DNA of 64,000 nt from Umbelopsis isabellina (GCA_016758905.1 JAEPQZ010000009.1:992001-1056000), one strand, 5' to 3'. Positions 23,526 through 34,863 are shown, counted from the stretch's first letter. Notes: generated by a model from the letters alone, not told the origin. Numbers and translations are program-made.

Positions 23526-25940
23526 ATGTCAGAATCTGACCAAAGTCGAGAGCGAATCAACCCTGAACTGGGACAACCCGACGTTCAAACCGAAGGTCGA
23601 CCGAACCCCGTAAGCACTAAGCATTTCTCCTCCACTATTGAATGACTGCACGGCGGGCATCTCAATTCATGACTAACATTGGGTTCCCGACAATTTGCAG
23701 ATGGATCCCCTCTATAATGAATTATTAAAACACCACTTCGACGAAAGTGCCTCTGCCGTCGAATTCTGTCGCTCACTCGCATTCAATGCCGGGTTTACCG
23801 TCAAACAGGAAGCAAGTGCTAATAGAGTAAGTGTCGTCCTATCAACCATACCCAGTTCATGCTTTTTATTATGTCTTTTTTTTTTTTTTATTTTACTTTC
23901 TCAACTGAGGGGGTTCGCTCGCTCCTTCCCACTTGACATTTCACGTCTGTGCTTTTTGCTATTGAGCCAAACGTATTTTTCGATTACCATCGAAGTTTTT
24001 TTCTTTTTGGGATTTCGCCAACTTTTTGCACAACAGGACACGACATGTAATGTAATCTATAATAGATTTACCTACATGTGGCTGCCTGTACTTTCCATGT
24101 TTCCACGTTTTTTTATTTTATTTGATGTGGTTTTTATTTCATCATTTTATTTTTATAGCTTTATCGACGTGGCTCATACGTTTTGTGTTCTTTATTACGG
24201 GCATGTTGTAACCTTGTTTTTTACCCTGGGTTCCTCAAAAAATAACGTATCACGAACCTCACTCCCCCATCTCCCACTCCACTCCACTCCACCCCCTTTT
24301 TTTTATTTCCTCTTTTTCCTTCTTTGCTTACACTTGTGTTACCGGGACTGACCAATTCGTTACAGAATATTTATGTTTATTGTTCTCGAGAAGGAGCTCC
24401 TGACTCACGACGAAATCCAAAAGCGCAACGGCAACGGAAGCGACCGTCCAAACGATGTGATTGTCGATGGAGAGTGGTGCTATTTCAGAATTCTCACGAC
24501 ATGTTCCAATTTCGAAGATCTCTTAATCCAAGCGCATCATGGCACAACCATGATATGATGCCTCAAGGAGAAATGGTCAAATATTGGCCACCAGAAGTCA
24601 CGGAAATGATAATCAGCCTTGCTGGACAAAGGATGGCTACCAATGATATAAGACAACGTGTACAAGCTCGATTTCCAGAGATACCATGGAACGAACGTCG
24701 TTTCTATAATCGAATTACCGAAGAAAGAAAGCGAACACGATATCGAGAAACCACTGATCGCGTTCACAGACTCACTCATTTGTCTGTTCGACTTTGTTCT
24801 GTTGCTGCTGGTGCTGAAGACATGGCCACCAAAGTCGAAGCTGAATTGCTAAATATGTTGAAACAATGTTGTGATTTTCTCAAAGTGTCTCCAGATACAA
24901 TCCTTTCACCCGTTGATTTTGCTAAAGATGGTACTGATGAACATCAACTGAGCTCTGCGAGTCCAGTACCTAAACCGAATTCCACCAAACATGCCGAAGA
25001 TGATGGTGTAAAATCAAAATCAAAGGCAAAGGGGAAAGCAGCGTTGAGACCCACTGCTTCCTCGTCTTCTCTTGGAGAATTTGAAGAATTAGCGAACAAA
25101 AAACGAAAATTGAGTGATGCTATACCAAAAGCACCCGATGGTGTCAAAGGAGCTTTACCAGTTGTGGTTCCTTCCTATACTTTGTATATCAAAAGCGAGA
25201 CTTTAAAGAAATCTTCATCCGATGCACATCATCCAGTCGCAGAAACATCTAATCTTACACAATCATCATCCCAAGATAATTTACAAATGGAAATGGATTC
25301 GCAATCTTCTGAAAAATTGGAGATTTCAACCAGATCCAATATGAAGCGAAGATCTCGGGCAGACCTAGTTCAACAATCACCTCAAGAACAATCTCCTCGA
25401 CATCTTCACCATGCTCAGCTTCCGCCGCCGCCTTCACAGCAGCAACAGCAACAGCAACAACAACAACAACAACAGCAGCAGCAGCAGTCAATACAGCAAC
25501 CGCAGCAGCAACAACAATCATATCCTGGTCATGTACATCCAATGTCTGGCCATAGTCAAAATCCTTACATGTACCATACTTTTCCTGTACCAGCAGCCGT
25601 TAGGGGTGGTGACCCTATCGGTAATCAAGATACACGATATAATTTGTCGTCACCTATACCAACATATGGCATGAACCAAGATTTTCCGTCAGCATATTCC
25701 ATGCAATCCGCGTTTACGCCGCATAATATGCAATATGGCTTTCCACCGCAAGGTATGCCACCCGGTTCTAATATACCTCAAGGTATGCATCCTGGCATGA
25801 TACCAGGCACTGATCCCGTGATGCCTGATAAACAACATGCATCATCTGGAAACCGACAACAATCAATAGATACTTCTCAGCAACCGCTGTATGTCTTTGA
25901 TGTTCAAGACCCATCGAATTCCGTACCACCGGATCAATGA
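23526..25940 (+). CDS. FAR1/WRKY-GCM1-type zinc-binding transcription factor with polyglutamine region
   Basis: Exons 23526-23609, 23701-23826 and 24366-25940, 594 residues. The first 28 residues are Asp/Glu/Pro-rich. A FAR1-like DNA-binding domain spans about 48-145: SLAFNAGFTV, then IYVYCSREG, CDCRW and the terminal HNHD. These supply the Cys and His residues of a C2HC-type zinc fold related to transposase-derived FAR1 and GCM/WRKY domains. A region of charged helices (about 150-215) follows, with WNERRFYNRI. A KSKSKAKGK stretch could be a nuclear signal. The C-terminal half is low-complexity, with a long glutamine tract (25437-25521) and a Pro/Met/Tyr/Gly-rich tail typical of activation regions. 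Intron 2 is long for this window (539 bases, T-rich). No transposase catalytic domain is present, so this is a host regulator and not a mobile element. Its targets are unknown. Confidence 0.82.
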
Positions 25941-26642
25941 AAAAACTATGAAGAAACAATCACAATTAACATCAGGAACAGTAGGGTTATATCAATTCCA
26001 TATGCTTGTTTAAATACAAGGATCATTAGCATTAATTATTTTGGGCGACTCTTGGGAGGAGTAGAATTTGAAATGTATTTTGTTTTCTGAACTTTGTAAA
26101 AATAATCAGCAACTTTTCTTTCGTTACACTTCTGGTCGTTTGAGTTTGACAAACTTTTTTCTCTGTTGTTGGGACAATGTGACATGTCAATCGTTATATT
26201 GTTTGTGGCAATGTGATGGACGAGTGGATGGGGGGGGGGGTCAGGGACTAGTCCAATTTGATATCACTTTGTTGCGATGAGTTTCCCTGACAAAATTAAT
26301 TGGTGACGGGGGTTTTGGTGGGATGCCCGCCCTGGTGGTTAACAAGCGGTGAGCCAGCCCCCACATACGATTTCCTTCCCTCTCGCATCCTGTACGTATT
26401 ATCCCATCCATCCATCCATCGACATGCATCCGAGCTACAATATGTGCAAGCAAGCGGACCTATGCTATGAATAGTGTATAGTCTGCTAGTAACTGCCAAT
26501 GTAGCTTGCCATTGTTGGTTTATGTGATGCCATGTTCAGTGCGGATGATAGTGTGAAACTAGACATTCAAATTAGCCACTTTTAAACTGACTCGTTCTTT
26601 ATATATTTTCGCCCTTCATCAGTTGCAACTTATCTACGCGCA
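25941..26642. other. Intergenic between FAR1-type gene and eL29
   Basis: 702 bases. Contains a run of G at about 26229-26239 and a CCATCCATCCATCCATC short tandem tract near 26404-26420. No gene seen. The last 150 bases are the eL29 promoter. Confidence 0.6.
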
Positions 26643-27038
26643 ATGGCCAAGTCAAAGAACCACACCAACCACAACCAAAGTGAGTCGAGTTTTTCATTTT
26701 CACTTCGCCCATGGACCTTGTTGATCGCACGTTTCTAACAACACCCAATTTTTTTTTTTTTTTTTTTTTTTTTACAGACAAGAAGGCTCACCGTAATGGT
26801 ATCCATAAGCCCAAGAACAACAGATATCCTTCTCTCAAGGGTGTATGTATTCTTTTGCAATTGCACTGTCAATCTCACCATTGTTGGATTGTTTCCATAA
26901 CCTCATATGCTAACCCTGTATCTTTCTCTTTTCCTCCGTGACCTTTAGGTTGATGCCAAGTTCATCAAGAACCAGCGTTACGCCAAGGCTGGATCCCTCG
27001 CTGCCGTTCAAAAGGCTGCCAAGGAGACCAAGGCTTAA
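26643..27038 (+). CDS. RPL29: 60S ribosomal protein eL29
   Basis: Exons 26643-26679, 26778-26842 and 26949-27038, 63 residues. Small, very basic protein of the large ribosomal subunit. The N-terminus MAKSKNHTNHNQNKKAHRNG and the KPKNNRYPSLKGVDAKF stretch are the family signature, and 63 residues is normal for fungal eL29. Both introns are GT-AG. The first ends in a long T tract (about 26750-26773) before CAG. An AATAAA signal follows the stop at 27062. The start is fixed by the conserved MAKSKNHT. Confidence 0.97.
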
Positions 27039-27230
27039 ATGGTTGGATCAGACGTTCTTTGAATAAAATCATCGTATCTACTATACCTATATGTCCCCAG
27101 TGTTAGCGCCTAATCCGAAATCCTATTTATCCTTATGCCTTTCGTGCGTTAAGCGCGTACGGGCTAATATGAAATTGAACATGTCCCACAGGGAGCATAC
27201 GCGTATTATTTTCAGCTTGAAGTAAAAAAT

Positions 27231-27252
27231 TAACCTCGGTACGTCGAGGTTA
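27231..27252. repeat. Inverted repeat, 8-bp arms
   Basis: Arms TAACCTCG and CGAGGTTA are separated by GTACGT, between the converging 3' ends of eL29 and VTS1. Could fold as a small hairpin in either transcript. Its role is unknown. Confidence 0.8.
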
Positions 27253-27389
27253 GAGCAGATATCACAATCAAAATCAATCTAAATTGAGCACAACAAATGA
27301 CTAGATGCTCGTATGAATGAAAAAGAAAAACCAAACCAAAAATGAAAAAGAAAAAGAAAAACTATTTAAAAACCATTCTTCTTTAGCAA

Positions 27390-27406
27390 AGCAGGTTCAA
27401 CCTGCT
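27390..27406. repeat. Near-palindrome, 8-bp arms
   Basis: Arms AGCAGGTT and AACCTGCT are separated by one base. It lies about 80 bases beyond the VTS1 stop on that gene's 3' side. Could be a protein-binding site or an RNA hairpin, no support beyond the sequence. Confidence 0.75.
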
Positions 27407-27487
27407 AACAAAAACAAAAAAAGATTTGTCTAATATTGAATGTCCTGTTATAGTGTTGAGACGGTTAGAAAGATGGTGGTTTTAATA

Positions 27488-29865
27488 TCAAGTCATATTC
27501 AGTATGGCACCTACGTTGGCATCACAGTGAGCCCGGACATTCTCAAACACCTTGAGCATTTTGCGTCGAGCACCAAGGGCAGCTACGCCTTTGGCTACAA
27601 GATCTTCATCAGACATCTTGACGATATCTTGCCACTTCATCGATTCAAAAACTGTGTTATACTTGTGCAAGCGCAAGCTTCTAAACCAAGCTGGGACATC
27701 TGTGAAATAGCGGGAAAAAATGATTTAGTCTTCTTACTTTTGCCTACCGAGTCTGCTTTCGTCATGTTTCCTCATAATCGGTTTATTTCTCTCACCTTGA
27801 AGTATTTCCATATCAACCACCTCAGCAGCCTTCTTGTCCTTGATAGCTCTAGAGTTTCCAGTGGCCGAGGTTCTTCTACGGCGCGTGCCATTACTGCTAA
27901 TGACCGAGGTATCACTATGATCACTGACATAGTCCAAATCGCCTCCATCTATCTGGGCATCACTGGGGTTGAGGAATTGTCCATAAGTATGTTGAGGTTG
28001 AGGTTGTTGAATTTGTTTGTCCAAACCAGGGACGCTCAAATGCTTTCCAGACCACATGCCAAACGAGGAATTTCCAAAGTGGCTGGTTGAAGTAGACGCT
28101 GATGGAGCTGGGGAAGCTGATCGAGAAACCGATCTGGACTGAGAACCTGATCCAGCGAGAGTTGAACCATTTGAAGCTGGATCAGATCCTCTTTCATGCT
28201 CTCCACCAAACTTGGAATAAAAATTGCCTTGCTCTTCACTTTCTGGTACAGTTCGTGGAATACCAGCTCCTCTAGCCAAGGGACGACGACGATAACCCTT
28301 ATTAGAATCATCGTTCATCATCATATTTGCTCGAGGGTAGCCTAAATTATTAGCAAGTGACCAGCTTGCCAGGGCATTCTGAAGATCAACATCAGATACC
28401 GAGTTGGGACGGTCTATACTTGCATCTCTTTCCGTGAAGCTGGAAACAGAAGGAGTCAGATTCCATGGCGAATTGGAGGAGAAAGGACGATTGCGATCAC
28501 CCAAACCACCCTTGTCTCCAATGGGCGGTGGAATGTCACTGTTGTACCAATTGGTCACATCAGCCGACCTGGGTCTACCATTCATGGACCGGTCACCAAT
28601 ATGGCCCACATTGCTAGCTGCACGACGATTTGTATGCTGGGGCCACTCGTTGCCCAAAAGAGACGATGAAATATCTCCACTACTCTCCACTACTGATCTT
28701 GGCCGCGTTCCAAACAATGGGCTACCCGTCTGTGCCGGTTTATCGTTGGGCTTCAAATGTGCACGTGAAAGCAACGATTGGTCGTCCAATAGGTTAGCCG
28801 ACGTATTACCAAATGTCGAAGGGTGGGGCGACAAGAAATCACTACCGACCGGGAACAGACCCTTGTACTCTTCGGTATCTCCAATAGCGAAGGAATGTCG
28901 ATCGAGAGCCCGACGTGGGCCCTGAAGTGAATCAGGGGGACGGCGTGTAACTTGACCGGTTTGATAGGGCAAAACCGAGAGTAGTTTCTGACTGGCTTCT
29001 TTCTCTGCTTTGGCCATGGCACCAACCATCTGAGCCTGCAGATCTCCTATAATAATCGAACAAAAGATAAAGAATTAATAAAGAATTAAATACCAGGTTT
29101 GGGAACATGATTGGTTCGCCGAGTAGAAGAAAGTAATAATAGGGTAAAGTGCATGCACGATGACTTGCCTTTCTCGGGGTGGGCTGGCGAAAGCATTGCA
29201 CCTAGTTGGTCTTGAGCGTTCATTTGCTGCAATAAAGTGGCAAAAAACCGCAATTGGACTGGAGAAGAATGCTGCAATAAGCTGTACACAGCAGCCGTTC
29301 TCTCTGCTTCAGTCAAAGCGCGATACCACTGATCAACATGGCCCAACTCTTCCTTAAAGTTTGGATCGAAGCTCGCATTCGCCATATCTTCGAGATTTTT
29401 CTCATACAACTGTAAAGACTCAAACCACTTGTCGAGCGTTTCGGCTAAAATGATGTAGAAAAAGACGAGGTTTGAATGTCAGTAATGATGACGAAAGGGT
29501 ATAATGTAACGGGTGATCGTGTCACAACGCAACGGAAGGCGATGCGCCAATGCCTGGTTTTTTTTTTTTTTTTTTTCACAGATTAACCCGCTTGCAAAAT
29601 AAAAGTACTTACTTTCTACAGAACGTCTGTTCAAGAACTCAGTCATGGGTCGTGGAGGACGAGGCGATGTGTTCTTCTGTTGTGACATGTGGGTTAATAA
29701 CTGTGAATTATCAATGGATGTGAATGGTTTGCCATCACTAACGTTTCCATGCTGCGCCAGATCCGAGCTTGCTTTGGCCAGATTGTTGTCCGCGGCAGTC
29801 TGTTGCTGCGTCCTAGGGCTCATCAGCGAGAAAGATTCTGACAATGGCCGTGGATAATTAGACAT
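27488..29865 (-). CDS. VTS1: VTS1/Smaug-type SAM-domain RNA-binding protein
   Basis: Exons 29613-29865, 29169-29444, 27796-29046 and 27488-27699, 663 residues. Vts1 binds stem-loop Smaug recognition elements and recruits the deadenylation machinery to destabilise mRNA in the cytoplasm. The N-terminal helical VTS1 domain (about 85-160) shows ETLDKWFESL, FKEELGHVDQWYRALTEAER and AAVYSLLQ. The middle is Ser/Asn/Pro-rich and probably disordered. The C-terminal SAM domain (about 594-655) contains PAWFRSLRLHKYN, DEDLVAKGV and ALGARRKMLKVFE, which carries the basic RNA-binding surface. The second intron (29047-29168) has a GC donor (GCAAGT): a nearby GT would break the frame into the following AEKEAS region. 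ATG 29865 is chosen over an upstream in-frame codon because it starts a clean reading. The domains at both ends make the call secure. Confidence 0.95.
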
Positions 29866-30088
29866 GAATCTATGAAGAGGAGAACACAAAAAGAAAGAGT
29901 TGGAAAAAAAAATAAGAAAAATGAACCCAAACGTGGTGGTTTAATATGTTAGCTTACAGTGCTGCTGAAATTTTGTTTGAGTGAGCCCCAAAAGCGGTAA
30001 TCAAGCAAGGGCTCTCTGTCCCAAAAATATAACATGAAAAAGTCATCTATCACGCCAGCAATTTATTTAAATTCATACATCAATTTTA

Positions 30089-30889
30089 CTAGAGCTTGCT
30101 ACTTTTAATAAACTCATCCCAGTCCGGCTTCTTCTTTTGAGTAAACGACATGATTCCATAAGCTGCTTCAGGGCTGTTCATCATTTTCACAAATGCCTTT
30201 TTGATGTATTCCTTGTTCTCATGGCGATCGGCGTCTGATTTGCCACCCACCACTTTCACCAAATTCTTGATATCCCGCATGGCACCGGGAGCCGACTCAG
30301 CCAGCAAGTCCACGTATTTGTTAACAGCTTGATCGAGTTGATCATGTTCTACCACTAAGCTCAAGAAATTTTGTCGGAATCCTTCTTCAGCCGATACACG
30401 TCGTCCAGTCAGCATGTATTCATTAGCTTTGAATTGCCCGATTTCAGGCACGATATATTGGGAGATCATGGCCGGAATCAACCCGCGCTTGACTTCCGTT
30501 AAAGCAACATAAAATTCTTTGCTGGCGATGCGAATATTGCAGGCGAACATCAGTCCAACACCGCCTCCTAGTGCTGGGCCGTTCAATCGAGCAATGACTG
30601 GCTTGGGGAACTGATACAAGTAGTCGTATACTTCCATTCCCTTTTCCACGGCAACGTCAGGAGAATGATCACCGCTACTGCTTCCAAGATCCATGCCTGT
30701 GCAAAAATACTTTCCTGATCCTGTCAGGATAAGAACTCGAATGGTTTCATCGGCAGCGACTCTCTTCAGGGTATTCAAGAGTTGCTCATTCAATTGAGCT
30801 GTCAATGAATTACCCCGCTTTGGTCGATTCAAAGTTATGGTAGCGACATGCTTGTCTATATTCAAAAGAATTGGCTCCTCAGCAGACAT
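30089..30889 (-). CDS. Peroxisomal enoyl-CoA hydratase/isomerase (crotonase fold)
   Basis: Intronless, 266 residues. Crotonase-superfamily enzyme acting on acyl-CoA. Oxyanion-hole segments are TGMDLG (about 64-69) and GPALGGGVGL (104-113). One catalytic glutamate is present in ALTEVKRGLIPA (Glu132). The other position used by classical enoyl-CoA hydratase is Gly112 in GGGVG. The LTEV-GLIPA pattern resembles methylglutaconyl-CoA or related hydratases of leucine breakdown, but the exact substrate is open, and an isomerase role is possible. The protein ends in SKL, a type 1 peroxisomal targeting signal, so it probably acts in the peroxisome. The frame continues upstream to a TTG, but ATG 30889 is the first ATG and fits the family's N-terminus. 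An AATAAA on minus lies about 25 bases past the stop. Confidence 0.9.
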   Translation of the reverse strand: MSAEEPILLNIDKHVATITLNRPKRGNSLTAQLNEQLLNTLKRVAADETIRVLILTGSGKYFCTGMDLGSSSGDHSPDVAVEKGMEVYDYLYQFPKPVIARLNGPALGGGVGLMFACNIRIASKEFYVALTEVKRGLIPAMISQYIVPEIGQFKANEYMLTGRRVSAEEGFRQNFLSLVVEHDQLDQAVNKYVDLLAESAPGAMRDIKNLVKVVGGKSDADRHENKEYIKKAFVKMMNSPEAAYGIMSFTQKKKPDWDEFIKSSKL

Positions 30890-31320
30890 TGAGTAAGAGA
30901 AAGAAGGTTTGGTCAAACAATATTCGGTTTGTCATGTCTTTTATAAATTACTGTTACAACTTTTGGTTCTTTCAAAAACCCCCATTCCTCACGTGAAGTT
31001 CGCAGTACCGTGGACGAGATTGGACACCACATTTTAAATTTCTTTTTTTCATGCCCAACAAATTTGAGAAAATCATAGCAACCACATTGGCTTATTCTAT
31101 CTAGTGTTGCAACCAAGATTGCTCGGTGGTCGCTGGCTAACATAGGTTTTTCTCAATGGCCTTGTTAGGAGATTATACGATATGAGAGGGAAAAACGAGG
31201 CCCCCGTCATTCTAAAATTCATGACTGTCCCAAAACATTAATTTTATACACAAAATAATAATACAAGCAAGCGTTTGAGATTATCCATACGTTCCATCCA
31301 TTTTTGCCGCAAACAAAACC
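30890..31320. other. Divergent promoter region hydratase/NDUFS3
   Basis: 431 bases between two divergent starts, one peroxisomal and one mitochondrial gene, so a shared bidirectional promoter is possible. AT-rich. No motif was identified with confidence. Confidence 0.6.
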
Positions 31321-32457
31321 ATGGCTGCCAGAATCCTGTCCACAGCTTTGTGCGCTTTGCCTCGTCAGCGCATTGCCGCCACCGCAGGTATATTCACATT
31401 TGAAGTTTCGACCAGACTTTTTGCGTTAATGCAGTGCATCTAATTCGACATATATTTTTTAATTCTTTCTGCATTGCGTCGTTATTAAACCTTCATCAGC
31501 CAAATCGCTAGCCGTCAAGTCGACAACTGTTCTCAGCCGACAGGCTTTCTCAACCTCCGGAGCTCGCAAGCTCGGTACGTTTTTTTTTTCTTTGATTCTT
31601 GATGACTAGGTCAATTGACACCATTCGTGGCTAAAGCTCAAATCTGACTCTTATATTCATGCTCCTTTTTGTGTTTTGTAGATGTTACTCCTTCGGCAGA
31701 TCCCAACTTCAAGTCTGGTAACGACCAGCTCCACGAGTATGGCAAATTCATCATGTCAACTTTGCCAAAGTTCGTCCAACAGTTCTCCGTTTACAAGGAT
31801 GAGTTGGTTTTGTACGTTGCTCCTACAGCTGTTACCCCCGTAATGACTTTCTTGCGCGACCACACCGGAGCTCAGTTCAAGTCAGTGCAAGATATTACTG
31901 GCGTCGATTACCCATCTCGCGAAAATCGATTCGAAGTTGTTTACAACCTTTTGTCATTCCGTTACAATGCTCGTATTCGAGTCAAGACTTATGCCAGCGA
32001 GACCTCAGCTGTTCCCTCCGTTGTCCCGCTTTTCAGCGTCGCCAACTGGTTTGAACGTGAAACCTATGATATGTATGGTGTGTTCTTCGAAGGTCATCCT
32101 GATCTGAGAAGAATTTTGACTGATTACGGTTTCGAGGGACATCCTTTGAGAAAAGATTTCCCTCTCACTGGTTATGTTGAAGTCAGATATGATGAAGAGA
32201 AGAAGCGTGTGGTTGCAGAGCCTGTTGAACTCGCTCAAGCATTCCGTAACTTTGAGGGTGCTCTTTCACCATGGGAACAAACTGGTAAGTTTTATGGGTC
32301 CTTTTTGTTTTGTGGCTGATACCGGCCGAAAACGAATAGCATATCAAAAGTTTATTGTTCGCCCCTTTCTAATCATACTATTGGTTTAACAGGCCCTGGC
32401 CGAGACGATACTCCAAAAAAGCAGATCGCTGAGGGCGAAGGCGAAAAGAAGCAATAG
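31321..32457 (+). CDS. NDUFS3: NADH:ubiquinone oxidoreductase 30 kDa subunit (complex I)
   Basis: Exons 31321-31387, 31500-31574, 31682-32284 and 32393-32457, 269 residues. Peripheral-arm subunit of mitochondrial complex I (NuoC family). The N-terminal 50 or so residues are Arg/Ser/Ala-rich without acids ([20 protein letters not shown]), a clear mitochondrial presequence. The core shows [20 protein letters not shown], then [28 protein letters not shown] and [16 protein letters not shown], the family signature. The C-terminal tail is short and charged. All introns are GT-AG. The presence of complex I excludes close relatives of Saccharomyces. Confidence 0.97.
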
Positions 32458-32926
32458 ATTCCAAATAGTTATAAATACACATGTTTTTTCCCCCAACCTA
32501 AAACAACCAGAACCAATGGTTATATTAAAGAAACTGATTTTTTGAAGTATCAAAGTGGTTAGGTTTTGCGATATAAATGTAAAGTATAGATTTCGCGATA
32601 ATCTGTGTAAATGTGGGAATTTAAACAATAACACAAAGTGTCGGAAAGCCATGTACGAACATGGTATCAACAAGCACATATGTATGGATAGCCGCTGAGG
32701 TACACAAGTTTGTTTTTTTCTCATTTTCAAAACGACATGTTATCACCTGAACATCCAACGCGCAAAATGCCTCAATAGCACTTGACCCTCAAGTCGTTCT
32801 CGCCAGCACGCGGATATCAGAATCCAAAAAATATATATTGTTGTTGATAATGATTGTCTCCACTAACCTTTCTCTCTCTTTGCTCTTTTCTATTTGTCCG
32901 ATATATAAATTTCTCAAGACTACACC
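32458..32926. other. Intergenic NDUFS3 / small membrane protein gene
   Basis: 469 bases with the NDUFS3 3' end (ATAAATA near 32470) and a CT-rich stretch (about 32850-32890) just before the next start, typical of a fungal promoter. No gene. Confidence 0.6.
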
Positions 32927-33256
32927 ATGTACCTTCCGCTCACCGATCCAGCAGTCCAGGCAATCGAATATTCTCCCGTGATCACTACACTGGCCACGTT
33001 CATTGCATTCACGCTTGTGTTATTCCTGGTCTACAAGCTCTATCGACACATGGTGACTGAGCGAGTGCAGACGGATTCATTACCGTCAACCATGTTTTAC
33101 GAGTACAATCGTTCTCCACGGCCACAAAATTCTCATCCAGCATATGGTGCAGTGCAACATGACCGACATCAAGAAACAATGCACAACAATGTGGCATGGT
33201 TGAAGGCTAGAGACCAGCTACTCAAGAAATATGCAGCCACAGAAAGCCCGGTTTAG
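32927..33256 (+). CDS. Small single-pass membrane protein of unknown function
   Basis: Intronless, 109 residues. One hydrophobic segment at about 18-37 (ITTLATFIAFTLVLFLVYKL) followed by basic YRHMVTER, then a polar C-terminal part with YEYNRSPRP and a final helical stretch (WLKARDQLLKKYAA). No signal-peptide cleavage site is evident, so an N-out or N-in anchor are both possible. I recognise no family. Support: an ATG in good context after a CT-rich leader, a frame with no low complexity, and an AATAAA 15 bases past the stop (33271). It lies on the same strand as NDUFS3, 469 bases downstream. A role in mitochondria or the endomembrane system cannot be told apart from sequence. Confidence 0.6.
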   Translation: MYLPLTDPAVQAIEYSPVITTLATFIAFTLVLFLVYKLYRHMVTERVQTDSLPSTMFYEYNRSPRPQNSHPAYGAVQHDRHQETMHNNVAWLKARDQLLKKYAATESPV

Positions 33257-34863
33257 AACCAATGAGGCAAAATAAAATAGATCTCATTTGTAAATACAAT
33301 AGTAATATTTGTTGGTAGACAACATGGTTAAAAGTAAATATACGACGTTTTTATCATCCACCATTCAATCGACATTAGTTGTACGGCGTTTCGTGCTAAT
33401 CATGCTCTTAGAAACATGGTCATCTTCGATAGACTGTGGTCATTTTCGATCGACTGCGGTCATTTGACCTGGTGCATCACCGGGATATGGAATAATAGAC
33501 TACACTGAAGCAGCTAGTTTTTTTGCGACTATACAGACCGATCTGTGTAAGTGAATAGAGCATATATGCATCGGACGTATTCTTTCAGTAATATAGTGGA
33601 GGCTTTCATTCAAGCGGCGGCATACATCTAACAGCCATGCCAGTTTTGCACGACTTTTTGCGTTGGTCGTTCAAGCCCGTCCCATTGTAAGCACTTTATT
33701 ATCGTAAGATTTTTGATAGTTCATTTTTTATTTTGGTTTTCTGCCTCACCAGGAATGCACACACAAGGGTTTGAAGCTGTCAAAAGACTGTCAGCAGTAA
33801 CCTTGTTTTCTACAGAGCGAAGCTCTGTAAGTCCACTCAATGTATCTATCCTACAGAAAAAAAATACTCGACATACCTTATGTACCATCGGTAACGATGA
33901 TGCAGCAACAGACTTTTTATAGACGAGATAGCAATTACTGTAACAACAAATCCAAGATTTGAGTATGCGACCAGTCATCTCAAAACATCAAAACATGAAG
34001 TCTTCATATTGATCATAACACTTAGATGCTTGTACACGATTGAAGGCAAACCGCCTCTTAACTCTTTGCCGCTTTTTGGGTCTGCATAGAACAGATGCAG
34101 AAACCAGAAAGTACAAGAGAAGAAGGGGCTTTGCATACACTGCTTGAATAACAGCTGTGTGGCAACAGGATTCTTTATATTCATTATTGTATAACACATA
34201 GTAGCCTAGAGGCATATAGGTAGACAGCGAAACTACAGCAGGTAGAAAGTTCTGCCAAAGTATTATAAGTCTACACAATAGTTCTTGATCGTCTGTGGAA
34301 TGGAATGCCGATGGGGAAATGCAGCAGCCAAGCAGAATCTGATCGTATATGTATCAAAGAAGAAAAAGTCTGCACAAAACAATCTGCCTTTTGTATTTGT
34401 GCTGACTTTGAAATGGGACAGCAAAATTTTTTCACTGCTTTTTTGCCAGGAACACCGCGAGATTGCGCGCGCCAACCACCATGCAGTTCGTATTAACTAA
34501 CGAGAGAAATTATCTGGTTTTATTACAATATCTTCTTTGAAGTGATGATATTAATTGAGTTTTGGAACAAGTATTATAATAGCCTTTAGGCATTAGACGA
34601 AGAATTACAAACTTTTTGGAGAAAACGATGTTGAACAATCGATGAGAATAGGTTGAAAGAGATGAATGATGCAAAAAAGGATGGGTGGAGTTACAATGAT
34701 TCTGTACAAAAGGACGGTCGACGTAAACCGTTATTATGAATGATAAACTGGAGAAAGTTTCGTGGTAGATAGGAGCGATTAGAAAGGCACAAGTTAATTA
34801 CACATAAAAATTTGACAACAAAGTGGTTGTTCACGATTTAGCATTCGGGTTATTGGTTTGTTG
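33257..34863. other. Intergenic, 1.6 kb
   Basis: No supported gene. It holds the 20-bp tandem repeat described separately. A short ATG-start segment at 33639 runs for 16 codons into a good donor (GTAAGC) with a CAG acceptor at 33752, but the joined frame stops after a few codons, so I do not call a gene. Other open frames are short. Confidence 0.55.
33418..33465. repeat. Tandem 20-bp repeat, 2.4 copies
   Basis: Units at 33418-33437 and 33438-33457 differ at three positions (core GGTCAT-TTCGAT-GACTG), with a partial third unit at 33458-33465. It could be a cluster of binding sites. Function unknown. Confidence 0.85.

Larger units (their letters stand above)
27039..27487. other. Convergent intergenic region eL29/VTS1
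   Basis: 449 bases between two converging genes, holding the 3' ends of both transcripts, an AATAAA at 27062 and two short perfect inverted repeats listed separately. Long stretches of AAAAAG/AAAAAC near 27320-27360. No gene. Confidence 0.65.

Noticed and set aside
24366-24800. FAR1-type domain as a possible Mutator-like transposase remnant
   Set aside because: No transposase catalytic domain, no terminal inverted repeats and an intact spliced gene with an activation region; read as a host transcription factor.
26750-26773. Long T run considered as a retroposon tail
   Set aside because: It is the polypyrimidine tract before the acceptor of eL29 intron 1.
33639-33922. Short coding-like segment with ATG, good GTAAGC donor and CAG acceptor
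   Set aside because: The splice that uses them gives a frame ending after about seven more codons; the downstream frame that looks coding is out of phase. No family.
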